From positions 2,230,001 through 2,294,000 of the forward strand of contig NZ_JAJOMZ010000004.1 of the NCBI RefSeq assembly GCF_024699965.1: a stretch of 64,000 nt of DNA. The letters are read 5' to 3'. Below the pieces are notes generated by a model. That model saw nothing but the letters and a program-made list of their open reading frames with translations. It had not been told where the DNA came from and did no database searches. The position numbers were made by a program, and so were the translations under genes. Below are positions 40,001 to 50,753 of this stretch, piece after piece. Positions within the stretch are counted from its first letter, which is position 1; every line of letters begins with the position of its first letter. This DNA is from Flavobacterium sp. J372. Its GTDB lineage: Bacteria > Bacteroidota > Bacteroidia > Flavobacteriales > Flavobacteriaceae.

Positions 40001-40988
40001 TTATATTGAAACTATATCAGACACCCTGATAAGCTCTTTATCTACTTGTGACTTCATTTTGATAGCCTGTTCAAGCGGGGTAAGCGCTATCTCATCTTTC
40101 AAGACGCCGGCCATTAAATTTGACTTGCCTTCAAGTAAAGATTCTACAGCCTTGACACCCAGCCTGCTTGCCAGTACCCTGTCATAACATGTTGGCGCAC
40201 CACCACGCTGCATATGCCCGAGGATAGATACACGCACATCATATTCAGGCATGTTTTCCTCAACGTAATCTTTAAGCTCAAATGCGTTCTTCCCTATTTT
40301 ATCTCCTTCGGCAATCACCACTATGCTTGATGACTTGCCCGATGCCTTACTGCGGCGAAGCGATTCAAGAAGCCTGTCAAGGCCCATATCTTCTTCAGGA
40401 ATCAATATTTCCTCCGCACCGGCACCTATACCTGCATTTAGTGCAATATGCCCTGCATCGCGCCCCATTACTTCTATAAAGAAAAGCCTGTTGTGCGAAC
40501 TGGCCGTATCACGTATTTTATCTATTACTTCAACTACTGTATTCAAGGCGGTGTCATAGCCCAAGGTATGGCTTGTACCGTATATGTCATTATCAATGGT
40601 TCCAGGAATACCAATAATAGGGAAGCCAAATTCCTGGTTAAATTTAAGCGCTCCGGTAAAGCTGCCGTTACCACCAATTACAACTAATGCATTAACACCT
40701 GCCTTTACAAGATTGTCATGAGCTTTTTTACGGCCTTCTTCTGTCATAAAATCTTTTGAGCGGGCTGATTTAAGTATAGTACCGCCTTTATTGATAATGT
40801 TATTTACACTACGCGGGCCCATTTCTTTAAAGTCACCTTCTATCATCCCTTGGTATCCCCTGTAAATACCCAAACATTCCACTCCGTGAAATGCGCATGT
40901 ACGCACTACAGCCCTGATGGCGGCATTCATGCCCGGAGAATCCCCCTCCGGAAGTCAGCACACCTATTTTTTTGATATTAACAGACAT
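40001..40988 (-). CDS. pfkA: 6-phosphofructokinase, frameshifted in the N-terminal glycine loop
   Basis: An ATP-dependent PfkA of about 328 residues. From ATG 40986-40988 it reads MSVNIKKIGVLTSGG and breaks at the five-base C-run 40942-40946. Removing one base gives SGGDSPGMNAAIRAVVR, the canonical ATP-site opening. Downstream, GGNGSFTGA, IPGTIDNDIYG (catalytic Asp), MGRDAGHIAL and the C-terminal GHMQRGGAPTCYDRVLAS are intact. The open frame from 40930 lacks only the first 19 residues. It is the first gene of the glycolytic run. Confidence 0.93.
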
Positions 40989-41111
40989 TTTTTAGTATTT
41001 GATTGTAAAATTAATAATTTAATATGTTTTATTTATTTGTTTTTGCATTCCATTAATAAAATCGCAACATTTCAAACGTTTTCGTTAATAAGTTTTTCTT
41101 AAGGAAAATAA

Positions 41112-41148
41112 AAAAGCGGATAAAGTTGACATTTCTTTACCCGCTTTT
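41112..41148. terminator. Terminator downstream of tamB
   Basis: Stem AAAAGCGGATAAAG / CTTTACCCGCTTTT with a short AT loop. It lies between the tamB stop (41187) and the pfkA promoter region, so it terminates the minus-strand tamB transcript. Confidence 0.7.
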
Positions 41149-41186
41149 CTATCAAATATGTTTTTATGAATACCTCAAATTATATT

Positions 41187-44100
41187 TTAATCAGTTTCAG
41201 GTATCCTTTCAGGTTCTTTTTCTTCAGTATTCGTTTTTTTCCTTCTTTCAGTACTAAATTCAAGCCAGTCAGGCGATACATCGCTGTCAGGCACATTATC
41301 GTCGCCATCACCGTTTTTCTCCAGCTTAAGCTTCCTGAAGAATTTCTCCATAAACTCACTAAAAGTATCAAAATCAACTTCATATGTCAAACCCACACCC
41401 TGTGTATACCCTATACCCTCCCCTAAAAAGTTAAGGTCATTCTCCCTGTTAAATACCCTTGCCTTAAGGGAACCGTCTTCATTAAGCCTCAATTGCGCTT
41501 CCACATTACCTACAATAGTACTTTGGTTCACTCCGCCTACAGGCACGCCCAACTGCCCGTTTACGGTTATCCTGTCACTAATTTGTGATGATAGCGTAAG
41601 GCCTACTTGCGAGCTCGTCTCTACAAACGGATTTCGCTCTGCCTGTACGTAATTTACGCCCACCTTTACTTTACTGTCATCCTCGCTGAAAAAGTCTTCA
41701 AACAAGCTGCTGGCGCGCTCAAACAGCGGTGCATATACAGCATTGCCTGCACTTGTAGGGCTAAGGAATGAACGAGAGTATAATAATGACAGTGCCTGTG
41801 TCTGCCTTGTGTCGGCATCACTTAGCCTGTATTCCAGGTCAGATTTAAGCACCGAACTTACATTTGGGAAATTAATCTGGAACTCATGCTCGGGCTGTGC
41901 CAGGTTACCGTTCAGCGCAATAACAACCTCAACAGGTATTACACGGTTAAAAGAGCTTGACTCAAGCAGTACAGCAGGATTTGCCCTTGTAAGATATACA
42001 GCTTCCATGCTAAGGCGCGCCCTTGCAGGGTCACCATCCCACGCGAGATAGCTGCCCGGCCTTAACGAGAGTTCTTTATCAAAAACACCACCGTACCTAA
42101 AGTTATAAACCCCCTCGGTTACCGCAAAGTCACCATTCATATTAAACTTGCCAAGCGTATTAATATTCAGCAAGAGGTTACCATTACCCTTAGCTTTCAT
42201 ACCGTGCCCTGTGTTTTTGTCAATGATAATTTCAAGGCTGGCATCAGGTGTAATGTTCAGGTCAAATTCCATCTCGAGGCCTTTATAAGTCTTCGTTTGC
42301 GTTATTTTGCCCTTGGCAATGTCTGCTACTTCCTGAGGTGAAAGAAAATCAATATAAGGCGTTGAAGCGCCGCTGGCTGATGATGTATTAATAGGTATCT
42401 TAATATCTGTACCAGATACTGATGTTGCATCAACCTTTATATTCAATGCTGTTGTAGGCCCGGTAATGGAAGCGCTACCTTTTATAATTGCCGTGCCGTA
42501 AAATTGTGCTTCATCACTATCTTCTGTATCCAGCACCAAGAGCCTGTCTGACTCCAGCCCAAGGTCAAGAGCCCAGTCTTTAAACACATTATGCTTCACG
42601 CTGCCAAAGAGCCTGCCGGTAGTGTTATACTTTGTGTCTGTAATCATAACATTACGAAAGAATATTTCATCTTCTGTAAGGTCTACGGCAGCATTTTGTT
42701 CAAAATCATACTTAGTATTAAGGTAGCCTACCGTAAGGCCAGCATCTTTCAGGTACAGGCGACCATCAATCTCAGGGCGTTTTGCATTCCCAACTATACT
42801 TGCCCTACCCGATGCAAACCCATGCATTTCAGGGAAAATTGATTTAAGGAAGACCGATAATGGCGCCAGGCTGAAGTTAGAAAATCCTGCATCAAGGTTT
42901 AGGGTGGTTTCTTTATTAATGATATCAACGGTACCGTTAGCAAAGAAGGTTTCTTCACCGTCGCGAATCAGTTCAGTATTTACGTTGAAGGTGCGAATCG
43001 ATTTATCACCTACTATTTGTGCCTGCAGGTTGCCTAACTGGAATTTATTGATCGAGAGACTGTCAATCGTAATATCTGATGCCGGCTGGAAAACCGACCT
43101 GTTCTGCTTCAGGCTTACCTCACCGTTTACTCTTCCGCCAAAAGAGAGGCTGTCAAGCGATGGTGTTATCTTGTGCAGGTCAACATCATCAAAACTCAGT
43201 TTCAGGTCTTTGTAGGTTGAGTCGCGAAGCATACCTGAGAGCTCCATGCGCTGGTCGTTATGCGAAAGGCTTATCCTGTCAATTTCGAAATCGGTAAGTT
43301 TTTTATTAAAGACAATTTTGTTATCCCGGCTGTCATTTTCATTCAGGAACCATAAATAATTTTTAAAGTTAACTTCTGAACGCTTAAGCCCGACTACAGA
43401 TTTGTTGTCTTTACCAATGGTATGGTAAAGATTCAGGTTATAATAATCTTTATCTGTATTGCCTCCTTTAAATTCGGTACGCAGGTAGAGCGTATCATTT
43501 TGAGTTACGTTTACGAGGTTAAAGTCAGATATCTTGTAGTTCTTCACTCGTGCACTATCAATCGTAACGTAGGCATTATACAGCGGGTTTCGATTATTTA
43601 CATCAACCTTAATATTATTGAAAGTATTGTTATAAGCTGTAATATTCGGCGAACTGAATGCAAGCCTGAACTCGCCCTTATCTGCATTGATATTTCCGCG
43701 AACGGTTGTACTGTCTCCCAACACAATATCAGGCGCTATAACCTCGACTATTTGGTTATAAATCGTAAAATCAAAATCAAGAAACTGCCCCGGCCTTACC
43801 CTGTGCTTACTGTAGTTTGTATATAAGCTGCCGAGTGCATTTTCTACAAGTTTTGCTAATTGCTTTGTATCATATTTACCCGTAACCCTACCCTGAATTA
43901 TGTCGGGCGAATTGATTGTAATAGTACGAACATTGGCCGCATCAAAAACCGACTCAACCTGAAAATCTTCAAAGTAATAGCTGTTGCGCCCATTTTGGAA
44001 AGACATTTGTGAAACCTCAAACCTTCCTGCCAGGTCATTGAAGTTACTCCCGCTTGCATTTAGCTTAAAATTACCTTTTACGATGCCTATTGAATCTTTT

Positions 44101-45626
44101 TTGAAAAGATTTAAGTTAAGCGCTTTAAGGTCTGCATAGTCTATCTGGGCTTCAAAATCATAGCGTGCGCGGCGTTTGCTAAGGTCGGCAAGGCCATCAA
44201 AAGTCAACATCAGATTAGGATCGTTACTGTTAATGCGCCCCTGGAAATAAGGCCATTTCATCAGCCCGTCAACGGTAATTTTTCTATAAGTGTACCTGTT
44301 ATATGTTGCGGAATAAATTTCGCCTTTCAGTTTTGTGTTTAATGATTCTTTTTTAAAGCCGGCACCGTCAACCTCAAGATTAAGCGTTACGTTACCAATT
44401 GTTTTATCATTCAGGAATTTACCCAGCTGAAAATCATTCAGGTCAATAACGCCGGTATACACTGCAACGTCAGGCTTATTAAAATCCTTTATTGCAATGT
44501 TAGCCACAGCTTCACCAAGTTCAGAAATAATGTTTAAATTAGCATCAAGGTCTTTTTTGGTAAGTACGACATCTCCGGTCATATCAACGCGCCCGAATTT
44601 CTCCAGTTCTTTTGGTAAACTTTTACCCAATATCCCTGGCATGATGCTGCGTAAAACTGTGTAGTTTGAGGTAACACGGTCAAAATTTCCATTCATGTAA
44701 AAGCCCGGCCCCTCCCTGTCAAACAAATGGCGGAAATTTACAGAGCCAATGATTTCGCTTTGCTGTGCATCAAGCAGCTTAAGGTTATGCAATGTGAAAT
44801 TGTTAAGCGGCCCATCTAGCGTTGTAGAGAGGTAATACTTTTGGTTTTTACCAAATTCATTGTAGAAAAGGTTCAATTCATTTGAAGATACCGTGGCGCG
44901 GTCTATTTTAAAATCAAATCTTACCCTATTTACAAAGTCCTTCATATCCTCCTTTGTGTACGTAAGTTTCACGGCTCCGCGCAAAGCCGATTCCTTAGTC
45001 GCCAATTCCAGTTCGTTTAAAATGATATTGGTCTTGGTGTACATAAATGCTGCTTTCAGGTTTTGTACCTGCAGCCCGCGATGGTCAAGCAAAGACAGCT
45101 TTTGTATATTAGCTGAAACGTCACTGCCTTTAATATAGAAATCTTTCAGCTCACCATTCAGGTTTTTAAAATCAAGCACACGCGGCGTTACAGCATTCTC
45201 ATTCGTAAGACGGAAACGCCCGCCGGTAACGGCAAGGTCATCTGCCCGCAAGCGAAACTTACCTGAACCCGGTTTGCCATTATCAAAAGCTTTTACAAAA
45301 ACATCAAGGTTAGATGTTTTTTCGCCTTTGTAAGTTTTCATGTGGAAGGTAAGCGCATCTGCTTTAAGCGTACCAAACTGAAGGTTGCTGTTAGCGATAT
45401 TCTTAAAGCTGAGCACATTGGTTTGTAAGCGATTGGCTGATATTAACGTATCGCCGTGATGGTCAAGCACCAGCACACCCTTAAGTTTTACGCTGCCAAA
45501 TATTGAAACAGCAACTTTGTCTATGCTAATATTTGTGCCAAAATCTTCATTAAGTGTGTTTGTAAAATATCGTGCAATTTTTGTTTGCACAAAAGGCAGC
45601 GAGAGCGCAATGCCAAGCAGTAACAA
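41187..45626 (-). CDS. TamB-like translocation/assembly module (DUF490)
   Basis: A giant periplasm-spanning protein (1479 residues in the open frame) that bridges inner and outer membranes and aids lipid or outer-membrane protein delivery. The N-terminal anchor (LLLLGIALSLPFVQTKIARYF) is followed by repeated beta-taco segments and the C-terminal DUF490 domain (about 1100-1440: GFMKAKGNGNLLLNINTLGKF, GVYNFRYGG, PARARLSMEAVY). No start codon precedes the anchor in frame. Removing one T from the five-base run at 45673-45677 joins it to MIFSVGTNLNISQYQKF from ATG 45718-45720, which is the likely true start. It is divergent from tsaD, the usual flavobacterial arrangement. Confidence 0.87.
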   Translation of the reverse strand: MLLLGIALSLPFVQTKIARYFTNTLNEDFGTNISIDKVAVSIFGSVKLKGVLVLDHHGDTLISANRLQTNVLSFKNIANSNLQFGTLKADALTFHMKTYKGEKTSNLDVFVKAFDNGKPGSGKFRLRADDLAVTGGRFRLTNENAVTPRVLDFKNLNGELKDFYIKGSDVSANIQKLSLLDHRGLQVQNLKAAFMYTKTNIILNELELATKESALRGAVKLTYTKEDMKDFVNRVRFDFKIDRATVSSNELNLFYNEFGKNQKYYLSTTLDGPLNNFTLHNLKLLDAQQSEIIGSVNFRHLFDREGPGFYMNGNFDRVTSNYTVLRSIMPGILGKSLPKELEKFGRVDMTGDVVLTKKDLDANLNIISELGEAVANIAIKDFNKPDVAVYTGVIDLNDFQLGKFLNDKTIGNVTLNLEVDGAGFKKESLNTKLKGEIYSATYNRYTYRKITVDGLMKWPYFQGRINSNDPNLMLTFDGLADLSKRRARYDFEAQIDYADLKALNLNLFKKDSIGIVKGNFKLNASGSNFNDLAGRFEVSQMSFQNGRNSYYFEDFQVESVFDAANVRTITINSPDIIQGRVTGKYDTKQLAKLVENALGSLYTNYSKHRVRPGQFLDFDFTIYNQIVEVIAPDIVLGDSTTVRGNINADKGEFRLAFSSPNITAYNNTFNNIKVDVNNRNPLYNAYVTIDSARVKNYKISDFNLVNVTQNDTLYLRTEFKGGNTDKDYYNLNLYHTIGKDNKSVVGLKRSEVNFKNYLWFLNENDSRDNKIVFNKKLTDFEIDRISLSHNDQRMELSGMLRDSTYKDLKLSFDDVDLHKITPSLDSLSFGGRVNGEVSLKQNRSVFQPASDITIDSLSINKFQLGNLQAQIVGDKSIRTFNVNTELIRDGEETFFANGTVDIINKETTLNLDAGFSNFSLAPLSVFLKSIFPEMHGFASGRASIVGNAKRPEIDGRLYLKDAGLTVGYLNTKYDFEQNAAVDLTEDEIFFRNVMITDTKYNTTGRLFGSVKHNVFKDWALDLGLESDRLLVLDTEDSDEAQFYGTAIIKGSASITGPTTALNIKVDATSVSGTDIKIPINTSSASGASTPYIDFLSPQEVADIAKGKITQTKTYKGLEMEFDLNITPDASLEIIIDKNTGHGMKAKGNGNLLLNINTLGKFNMNGDFAVTEGVYNFRYGGVFDKELSLRPGSYLAWDGDPARARLSMEAVYLTRANPAVLLESSSFNRVIPVEVVIALNGNLAQPEHEFQINFPNVSSVLKSDLEYRLSDADTRQTQALSLLYSRSFLSPTSAGNAVYAPLFERASSLFEDFFSEDDSKVKVGVNYVQAERNPFVETSSQVGLTLSSQISDRITVNGQLGVPVGGVNQSTIVGNVEAQLRLNEDGSLKARVFNRENDLNFLGEGIGYTQGVGLTYEVDFDTFSEFMEKFFRKLKLEKNGDGDDNVPDSDVSPDWLEFSTERRKKTNTEEKEPERIPETD

Positions 45627-45758
45627 AAACAGGATAATTCCTATTATCGTGCGTATAAGTATTTTTTTAAACTTTTTGATACTGCGAAATGTTTAAATTT
45701 GTGCCTACGGAAAAAATCATAGCAAATTGTAGCAAAAGTAGGAATTTTTATACTCTGT

Positions 45759-45766
45759 TAAATTTG
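45759..45766 (+). promoter_or_regulatory. TAnnTTTG -7 box for tsaD
   Basis: TAAATTTG lies 38 bases upstream of the tsaD ATG at 45805. Confidence 0.5.
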
Positions 45767-45804
45767 CTTTTAACTTTTTATTATTCAAATTCCGTGCCTT
45801 AATT

Positions 45805-46828
45805 ATGGCAGAAAATTCTGTATATATTTTAGCTATTGAAAGTTCGTGTGACGATACTGCCGCCGCTGTACTTTGCAACGATAAAGTGCTGAGCAATATT
45901 GTGGCAAGGCAGGCTGTACATGAAGAATTTGGAGGTGTCGTGCCGGAGCTTGCATCGCGCGCCCACCAGCAGAATATTGTTCCTGTGGTTGATGTTGCCC
46001 TGAAAAAAGCCGGAGTTGATAAATCGCAGCTTAGCGCTATCGCTTTTACACAGGGGCCGGGACTAATGGGGTCGCTGCTTGTTGGCACTAGTTTTGCCAA
46101 ATCACTAGCCTTGGCTTTAAATATTCCTTTAATTGCTGTTAACCACATGCAGGGACATATACTGGCGCATTTTATTGACGAGGAAGGCTATGACAAGCCG
46201 GAGTTCCCTTTTCTTGCAATGACCATAAGTGGCGGGCATACACAAATAATCAGGGTTGATGATTACTTCAAGATGGAAGTGATAGGTGAAACCACCGATG
46301 ATGCTGTAGGTGAAGCGTTTGACAAAAGCGCTAAGATTCTTGGGCTGCCTTATCCCGGCGGGTCCGCTTATCGACAAATATGCTAGAGAAGGCAACCCGA
46401 AAGCTTTTCCTTTTACAAAACCAAAGGTACCGGGGCTTGACTTCAGTTTTAGCGGGCTGAAAACGCAGATACTTTATTTCGTCCAGAAAAATACAGCACA
46501 AAATCAGGAATTCGTTCACCAAAACATAAACGACATTTGTGCCTCCATACAGCATACTATTATCAACATACTGATGGACAAACTGAAACTGGCTGTGGCG
46601 CAAACCGGCATAAAGCAGGTGGCTATAGGTGGCGGCGTGTCAGCCAACAGCGGAATACGCCAGGCGCTAAAAGATGCTGAAAGCAAATACGGGTGGAAAA
46701 CATTTGTACCTAAATTTGAGTACACAACCGACAATGCTGCTATGATTGGCATTACAGGTTACTACAAATTTTTGACGAAAGACTTTGAAAATGCGGCAGT
46801 AACATCAAAAGCCCGGATTGCAATATGA
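45805..46828 (+). CDS. tsaD: tRNA N6-threonylcarbamoyladenosine synthase TsaD, frameshifted
   Basis: An essential Kae1/TsaD protein transferring the threonylcarbamoyl group to A37 of ANN-decoding tRNAs, with TsaB, TsaE and TsaC. The N-terminus IESSCDDTAAAV, metal-binding NHMQGHILA, ISGGHTQIIRV and TDDAVGEAFDKSAKILGLPYPGG are intact. An extra T at about 46363 then shifts the frame; its removal reads GGPLIDKYAREGNPKAF and continues to GGGVSANSGIRQAL and FEYTTDNAAMIG. The corrected protein is about 340 residues. Its TGA overlaps the next ATG (ATGA). Confidence 0.93.
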
Positions 46829-47793
46829 GGATACTGATATTATTATTTTTGCTGCTAACTATTTCTGCTTCATCTCAAAAAAAACCGGAAGATTTTGGCT
46901 GGAGGCAGATTGACTTTCCGTATAAAAATTCGGTAGCCAAAGTAATTGTGCGTTCAAAAGCTGGTGAAGAATCTAAGCCAAAGCCAATTTTTTTCTGGTG
47001 CCAGGGCTCTATGCCGCAACCGCTTATAAAGTACGAAGATGACGGCGTTTACGGAATTCTTCCCTTTGATGAAAAAGATTTCCTGGATAATTACCATATT
47101 GTGATCGTCAGCAAGCCCGGAGTTCCTGTGTCAGCACATGTGTCTACGCTCAGTAAAAGTCTTTCTTATCTTGAGAACGGAAACTTCACAAAAGAGTATG
47201 CTGTGAACAACCACCTTGCCTTTTATGTTGAGCGCAACAACTTCATTGTAAAACAACTTCTTAAAGAGCCATGGGTAATGAAATCAGGATTCGTGGCGGC
47301 AGGACATTCTGAAGGAACATACATCGCTGCAAAGATGGCGGCAACAAATAAGAAGGTTACAAAGCTTATTTACTCGGGTGGAAATCCGTACGGGAGAATA
47401 CTGAGCATATTATCGCAAGACCGTTATAAGAATACTGATACCACAACTATTGATAACTGGAAAAGTGTTGTAGCTGATAAAGACAATATCATTGCCCAAG
47501 GCAACAGCGACAGCAATAAAACAACGTATAGCTTCTCACTACCAATTGCTGAGGATATTTTAAAACTTAAAATTCCTGTTCTGATAAGTTACGGCACAAA
47601 AGACTGGAGCACACCTTACAATGACCTGTTGCAGACTGAGGCAATCCGCAGGGGCAACAAAAATATCACCTTGCTGGCTTATCACAACACAGAGCATAAT
47701 TACTTTCCTGTAGACGATAAAATGCAACCCGATCATAATGTGTATAATTGGGAAAAAGTTGGCGCCGACTGGGCAAAATGGCTAAAGCAATAA
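46825..47793 (+). CDS. Secreted alpha/beta-hydrolase
   Basis: A 322-residue protein with a signal peptide (MRILILLFLLLTISASSQ) and an alpha/beta-hydrolase fold. The nucleophile elbow is GHSEG, the acid Asp lies in SYGTKDWSTP and the base His in YHNTEHNYF. Exported hydrolases of this flavobacterial type act as esterases or peptidases; the substrate is unknown. It overlaps tsaD by four bases and precedes rsmE by three. Confidence 0.82.
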   Translation: MRILILLFLLLTISASSQKKPEDFGWRQIDFPYKNSVAKVIVRSKAGEESKPKPIFFWCQGSMPQPLIKYEDDGVYGILPFDEKDFLDNYHIVIVSKPGVPVSAHVSTLSKSLSYLENGNFTKEYAVNNHLAFYVERNNFIVKQLLKEPWVMKSGFVAAGHSEGTYIAAKMAATNKKVTKLIYSGGNPYGRILSILSQDRYKNTDTTTIDNWKSVVADKDNIIAQGNSDSNKTTYSFSLPIAEDILKLKIPVLISYGTKDWSTPYNDLLQTEAIRRGNKNITLLAYHNTEHNYFPVDDKMQPDHNVYNWEKVGADWAKWLKQ

Positions 47794-47796
47794 AAG

Positions 47797-48504
47797 ATGC
47801 AACTATTTTATAATCCCGACATACAACAGGGCGACAGCAGCTTTATTTTTGATAAAGAAGAAAGCCGCCACATTGTTAAAGTACTGCGTAAAAAGGAAGG
47901 TGACATCATACACATTTCTAATGGTAAAGGCTCACTTTTTACTTCGGAAATCATATTTGCTTCGGAGAAGAAATGCGAAGTGAATATTACCGGCGTAGAA
48001 AATTTTGACCCACTTCAATATTACCTTCACCTTGCAGTAGCGCCGACTAAAATGAACGACCGTTACGAGTGGTTTTTGGAGAAAGCGACAGAAATAGGCA
48101 TTAGTGAAATAACGCCGCTTATCTGTGAACACAGCGAACGCACCATCTTCAAAGCAGACCGGTTTGAGAAAATTCTTCAAAGCGCGATGAAACAATCTTT
48201 GCAATATTACCTGCCGAAATTGAACGAGCCGGTGCCATTCAAAAATTTCATTGCCGATAAAAAAGAAGGCCAGCTATTCATAGCCCATTGCGAAGAAACC
48301 GATAAAAAACTTTTGAAAACCGAATTGCAGCCGAAGCAGAAAGTAACCATTCTAATAGGCCCTGAGGGCGATTTTTCAACCAAGGAGATAGAACTGGCAC
48401 TGTCGAACAATTATATACCCGTATCTTTAGGCAATACCCGCCTGCGTACAGAAACAGCTGCAGTCGTGGCAGCTCACAGCGTAGCATTTGTGAACGAAGA
48501 ATAA
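47797..48504 (+). CDS. rsmE: 16S rRNA (uracil-1498-N3)-methyltransferase RsmE
   Basis: A 235-residue SPOUT methyltransferase that makes m3U1498 in 16S rRNA. It has an N-terminal PUA-like part ([34 protein letters not shown]) and a C-terminal knotted domain with [27 protein letters not shown] and [15 protein letters not shown]. Length is usual. It is part of the tsaD-hydrolase-rsmE-DUF2200 run. Confidence 0.93.
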   Translation: MQLFYNPDIQQGDSSFIFDKEESRHIVKVLRKKEGDIIHISNGKGSLFTSEIIFASEKKCEVNITGVENFDPLQYYLHLAVAPTKMNDRYEWFLEKATEIGISEITPLICEHSERTIFKADRFEKILQSAMKQSLQYYLPKLNEPVPFKNFIADKKEGQLFIAHCEETDKKLLKTELQPKQKVTILIGPEGDFSTKEIELALSNNYIPVSLGNTRLRTETAAVVAAHSVAFVNEE

Positions 48505-48523
48505 TTGCGAATTACAATTACAC

Positions 48524-48880
48524 ATGAACGATAAGAATAACGACCGCGTACGCAAAATGTCCTTCGCAGTTGTGTACCCACACTATATAACTAAGGCTGA
48601 GAAGAAAGGCCGCAACAAGGCAGAGGTTGATGAGATCATTGAATGGCTTACAGGTTATGATGGTAAGGCACTGCAGGAAATCCTTGACAATAAAACCAAC
48701 TTTGGAGATTTCTTTGCCAATGCAAAACTGCATCCGAATGCTTCAATGATTACAGGCGTGATCTGCGGTTATCGCGTTGAAGATATTGAGGATACATTTA
48801 TGCAGCAGGTTCGCTATCTTGATAAACTGGTAGATGAGCTGGCAAAAGGCAAAGCAATGGAGAAGATACTACGCAAATAA
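48524..48880 (+). CDS. DUF2200 domain protein
   Basis: A 118-residue cytosolic protein matching DUF2200 throughout: [29 protein letters not shown] and [20 protein letters not shown]. It is a helical protein of unknown function found across bacteria. It is 19 bases downstream of rsmE. Confidence 0.85.
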   Translation: MNDKNNDRVRKMSFAVVYPHYITKAEKKGRNKAEVDEIIEWLTGYDGKALQEILDNKTNFGDFFANAKLHPNASMITGVICGYRVEDIEDTFMQQVRYLDKLVDELAKGKAMEKILRK

Positions 48881-48928
48881 TTATGAATTACGCTTATATT
48901 TACATTCCAATTTCTGCGTTATCATAAA

Positions 48929-49567
48929 ATGAAAAAACTCCACTACATACTCCTTCTTTCTCCTGCCCTGCTTTTGGCGCAGGAAATCGCTGTGCTCAAA
49001 TATTCAGGCGGCGGCGACTGGTACGGCAATCCTACTGCCCTGCCCAACCTGGCGAAATTCTGCAACCAGAATATCAATACAAAAATTCCGGCAAAGACCG
49101 CAACAGTTGAGGTTGGAAGCCCTGACCTCTTCTCTTATGCCTTTGTACATATGACAGGCCATGGCAACGTGGTTTTCAGTGATAATGATGTCATCAACCT
49201 GCGCAATTACCTAACATCCGGTGGATTTTTGCATGTAGATGATAATTATGGGATGGACAAGTACATTCGACGTGAGTTGAAACGAATTTTCCCCGACAAG
49301 GAACTTGTAGAAGTGCCTGCAAACCATAAAATATTCCAGGGTCCATTCTTGTTTTCAGGCGGTTTACCGAAGATTCATGAGCACGACAACCAAAGGCCCC
49401 AAGCGTTTGCAATAATCCTTGAGGGGCGCATTGTATGCCTCTACACCGTAGAAACTGACCTTGGTGACGGGTGGGAAGACCAGGAAGTACATAACGACCC
49501 GCGTGAAGTTCGCGAGAAAGCCCTGAAAATGGGTGCCAACATTTTACACTACGCATTTACGAACTAG
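48929..49567 (+). CDS. DUF4159 family secreted protein
   Basis: A 212-residue exported protein (signal MKKLHYILLLSPALLLAQ) of the DUF4159 family, a glutamine-amidotransferase-like fold. Conserved blocks are YSGGGDWYGNPTAL, FVHMTGHGNVVFSD, GGFLHVDDNYGMD and FQGPFLFSGGLPKIHEHD. A catalytic cysteine is not evident, so it is probably non-enzymatic. Relatives are often near MoxR/BatA operons, but none is visible here. Confidence 0.83.
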   Translation: MKKLHYILLLSPALLLAQEIAVLKYSGGGDWYGNPTALPNLAKFCNQNINTKIPAKTATVEVGSPDLFSYAFVHMTGHGNVVFSDNDVINLRNYLTSGGFLHVDDNYGMDKYIRRELKRIFPDKELVEVPANHKIFQGPFLFSGGLPKIHEHDNQRPQAFAIILEGRIVCLYTVETDLGDGWEDQEVHNDPREVREKALKMGANILHYAFTN

Positions 49568-49668
49568 ATTACTTGTTACATGTTTCAACCTTTCTTAATC
49601 TTATATTAAAGGCAACAGCATTAGTAATTTTTTTCATACATTCGATAAAGTTTTAACACTTATACCGA

Positions 49669-50751
49669 ATGGTAACTTCAAAAATTATTGCTAACGGAAT
49701 TGTTCGTGCCGTACTTATAATAGCTGCTATTTATGTAGGCCTGATTTTCCTTTTCAAAATACAAAATGTGCTGCTATATCTTTTTGTAGCGCTTATTGTA
49801 AGCATGATAGCCAGCCCTATTGTTTATTTCCTTAAGCGCAGGCTGCGCTTTCCGCACGTTGTAGCCGTTATTGTAACACTTGTTTTTTTATTGTCTTTAC
49901 TTGCCGGCTTCATCTATTTGTTTGTTCCCTTGATAATTACGCAAAGCGAGAACTTATCTTTACTTGATACTGCCAAACTTCAGCAGGATCTCAATACACT
50001 TATTGCACAGGTAAACGATTATTTCGGGATTGATACAGAGAAATTACTTAAGGAAAGTGACCTCACCTCTAAACTCGACTTTAATTTTATCCCGAACCTG
50101 GTTAACTCCATACTCGGCATAGTAAGCGGTTTTGGTGTAGGGTTAGCCTCGGTTTTATTCATAACTTTCTTTTTCCTTAAAGACCGTAAACTATTTACAA
50201 TCGGAGCTAAAAAGATACTTCCCGAAGCCCATGAAGATAAGATAATCAATTCTTTCAGAAAGATAAATCATCTGCTAAGCCGTTATTTTATAGGACTTAT
50301 AGTGCAGATGTCAATACTGTTTGTATTGTACCTGATTGTATTACTTATTTTTGGTGTAGAAAACGCCTTTATCATAGCCTTTGTAACAGCACTGCTAAAC
50401 ATAATTCCATACATAGGTCCGTTGATTGCTACAGCTTTAGTGCTTATCCTTACAATGCTCGGCCACATTGGGCCTGAATCTCAGGGAGAAATGTTCTCAA
50501 CTACATTGTATGTATTTATAGGTTATTGCGTGGCACAGTTTATTGATAATAATATAACTACACCACTTGTATTCAGCAATAGCGTAAACTCTCACCCGCT
50601 AGAAATATTTATAGTAATTTTGGCCAGCGGCTTTGTGTTTGGGGTACTCGGCATGATCGTTGCGGTTCCGCTTTATACAGCCATAAAGGTAGTAGCCAAA
50701 GAATTCTGGCCGCGCAACCCTGTTGTGAGAATACTTACTAAAGATATTTAA
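49669..50751 (+). CDS. AI-2E-family transporter (PerM-like)
   Basis: A 360-residue integral membrane protein with about eight hydrophobic helices and a soluble loop between helices 3 and 4. FFLKDRK and the IPYIGPLIATALVLIL and FVFGVLGMIVAVPLYTAIKV blocks are the AI-2E transporter hallmarks. The substrate is unknown; the AI-2 name comes from a single E. coli member. Two bases separate it from the next gene, which is probably co-transcribed. Confidence 0.87.
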   Translation: MVTSKIIANGIVRAVLIIAAIYVGLIFLFKIQNVLLYLFVALIVSMIASPIVYFLKRRLRFPHVVAVIVTLVFLLSLLAGFIYLFVPLIITQSENLSLLDTAKLQQDLNTLIAQVNDYFGIDTEKLLKESDLTSKLDFNFIPNLVNSILGIVSGFGVGLASVLFITFFFLKDRKLFTIGAKKILPEAHEDKIINSFRKINHLLSRYFIGLIVQMSILFVLYLIVLLIFGVENAFIIAFVTALLNIIPYIGPLIATALVLILTMLGHIGPESQGEMFSTTLYVFIGYCVAQFIDNNITTPLVFSNSVNSHPLEIFIVILASGFVFGVLGMIVAVPLYTAIKVVAKEFWPRNPVVRILTKDI

Positions 50752-50753
50752 GC

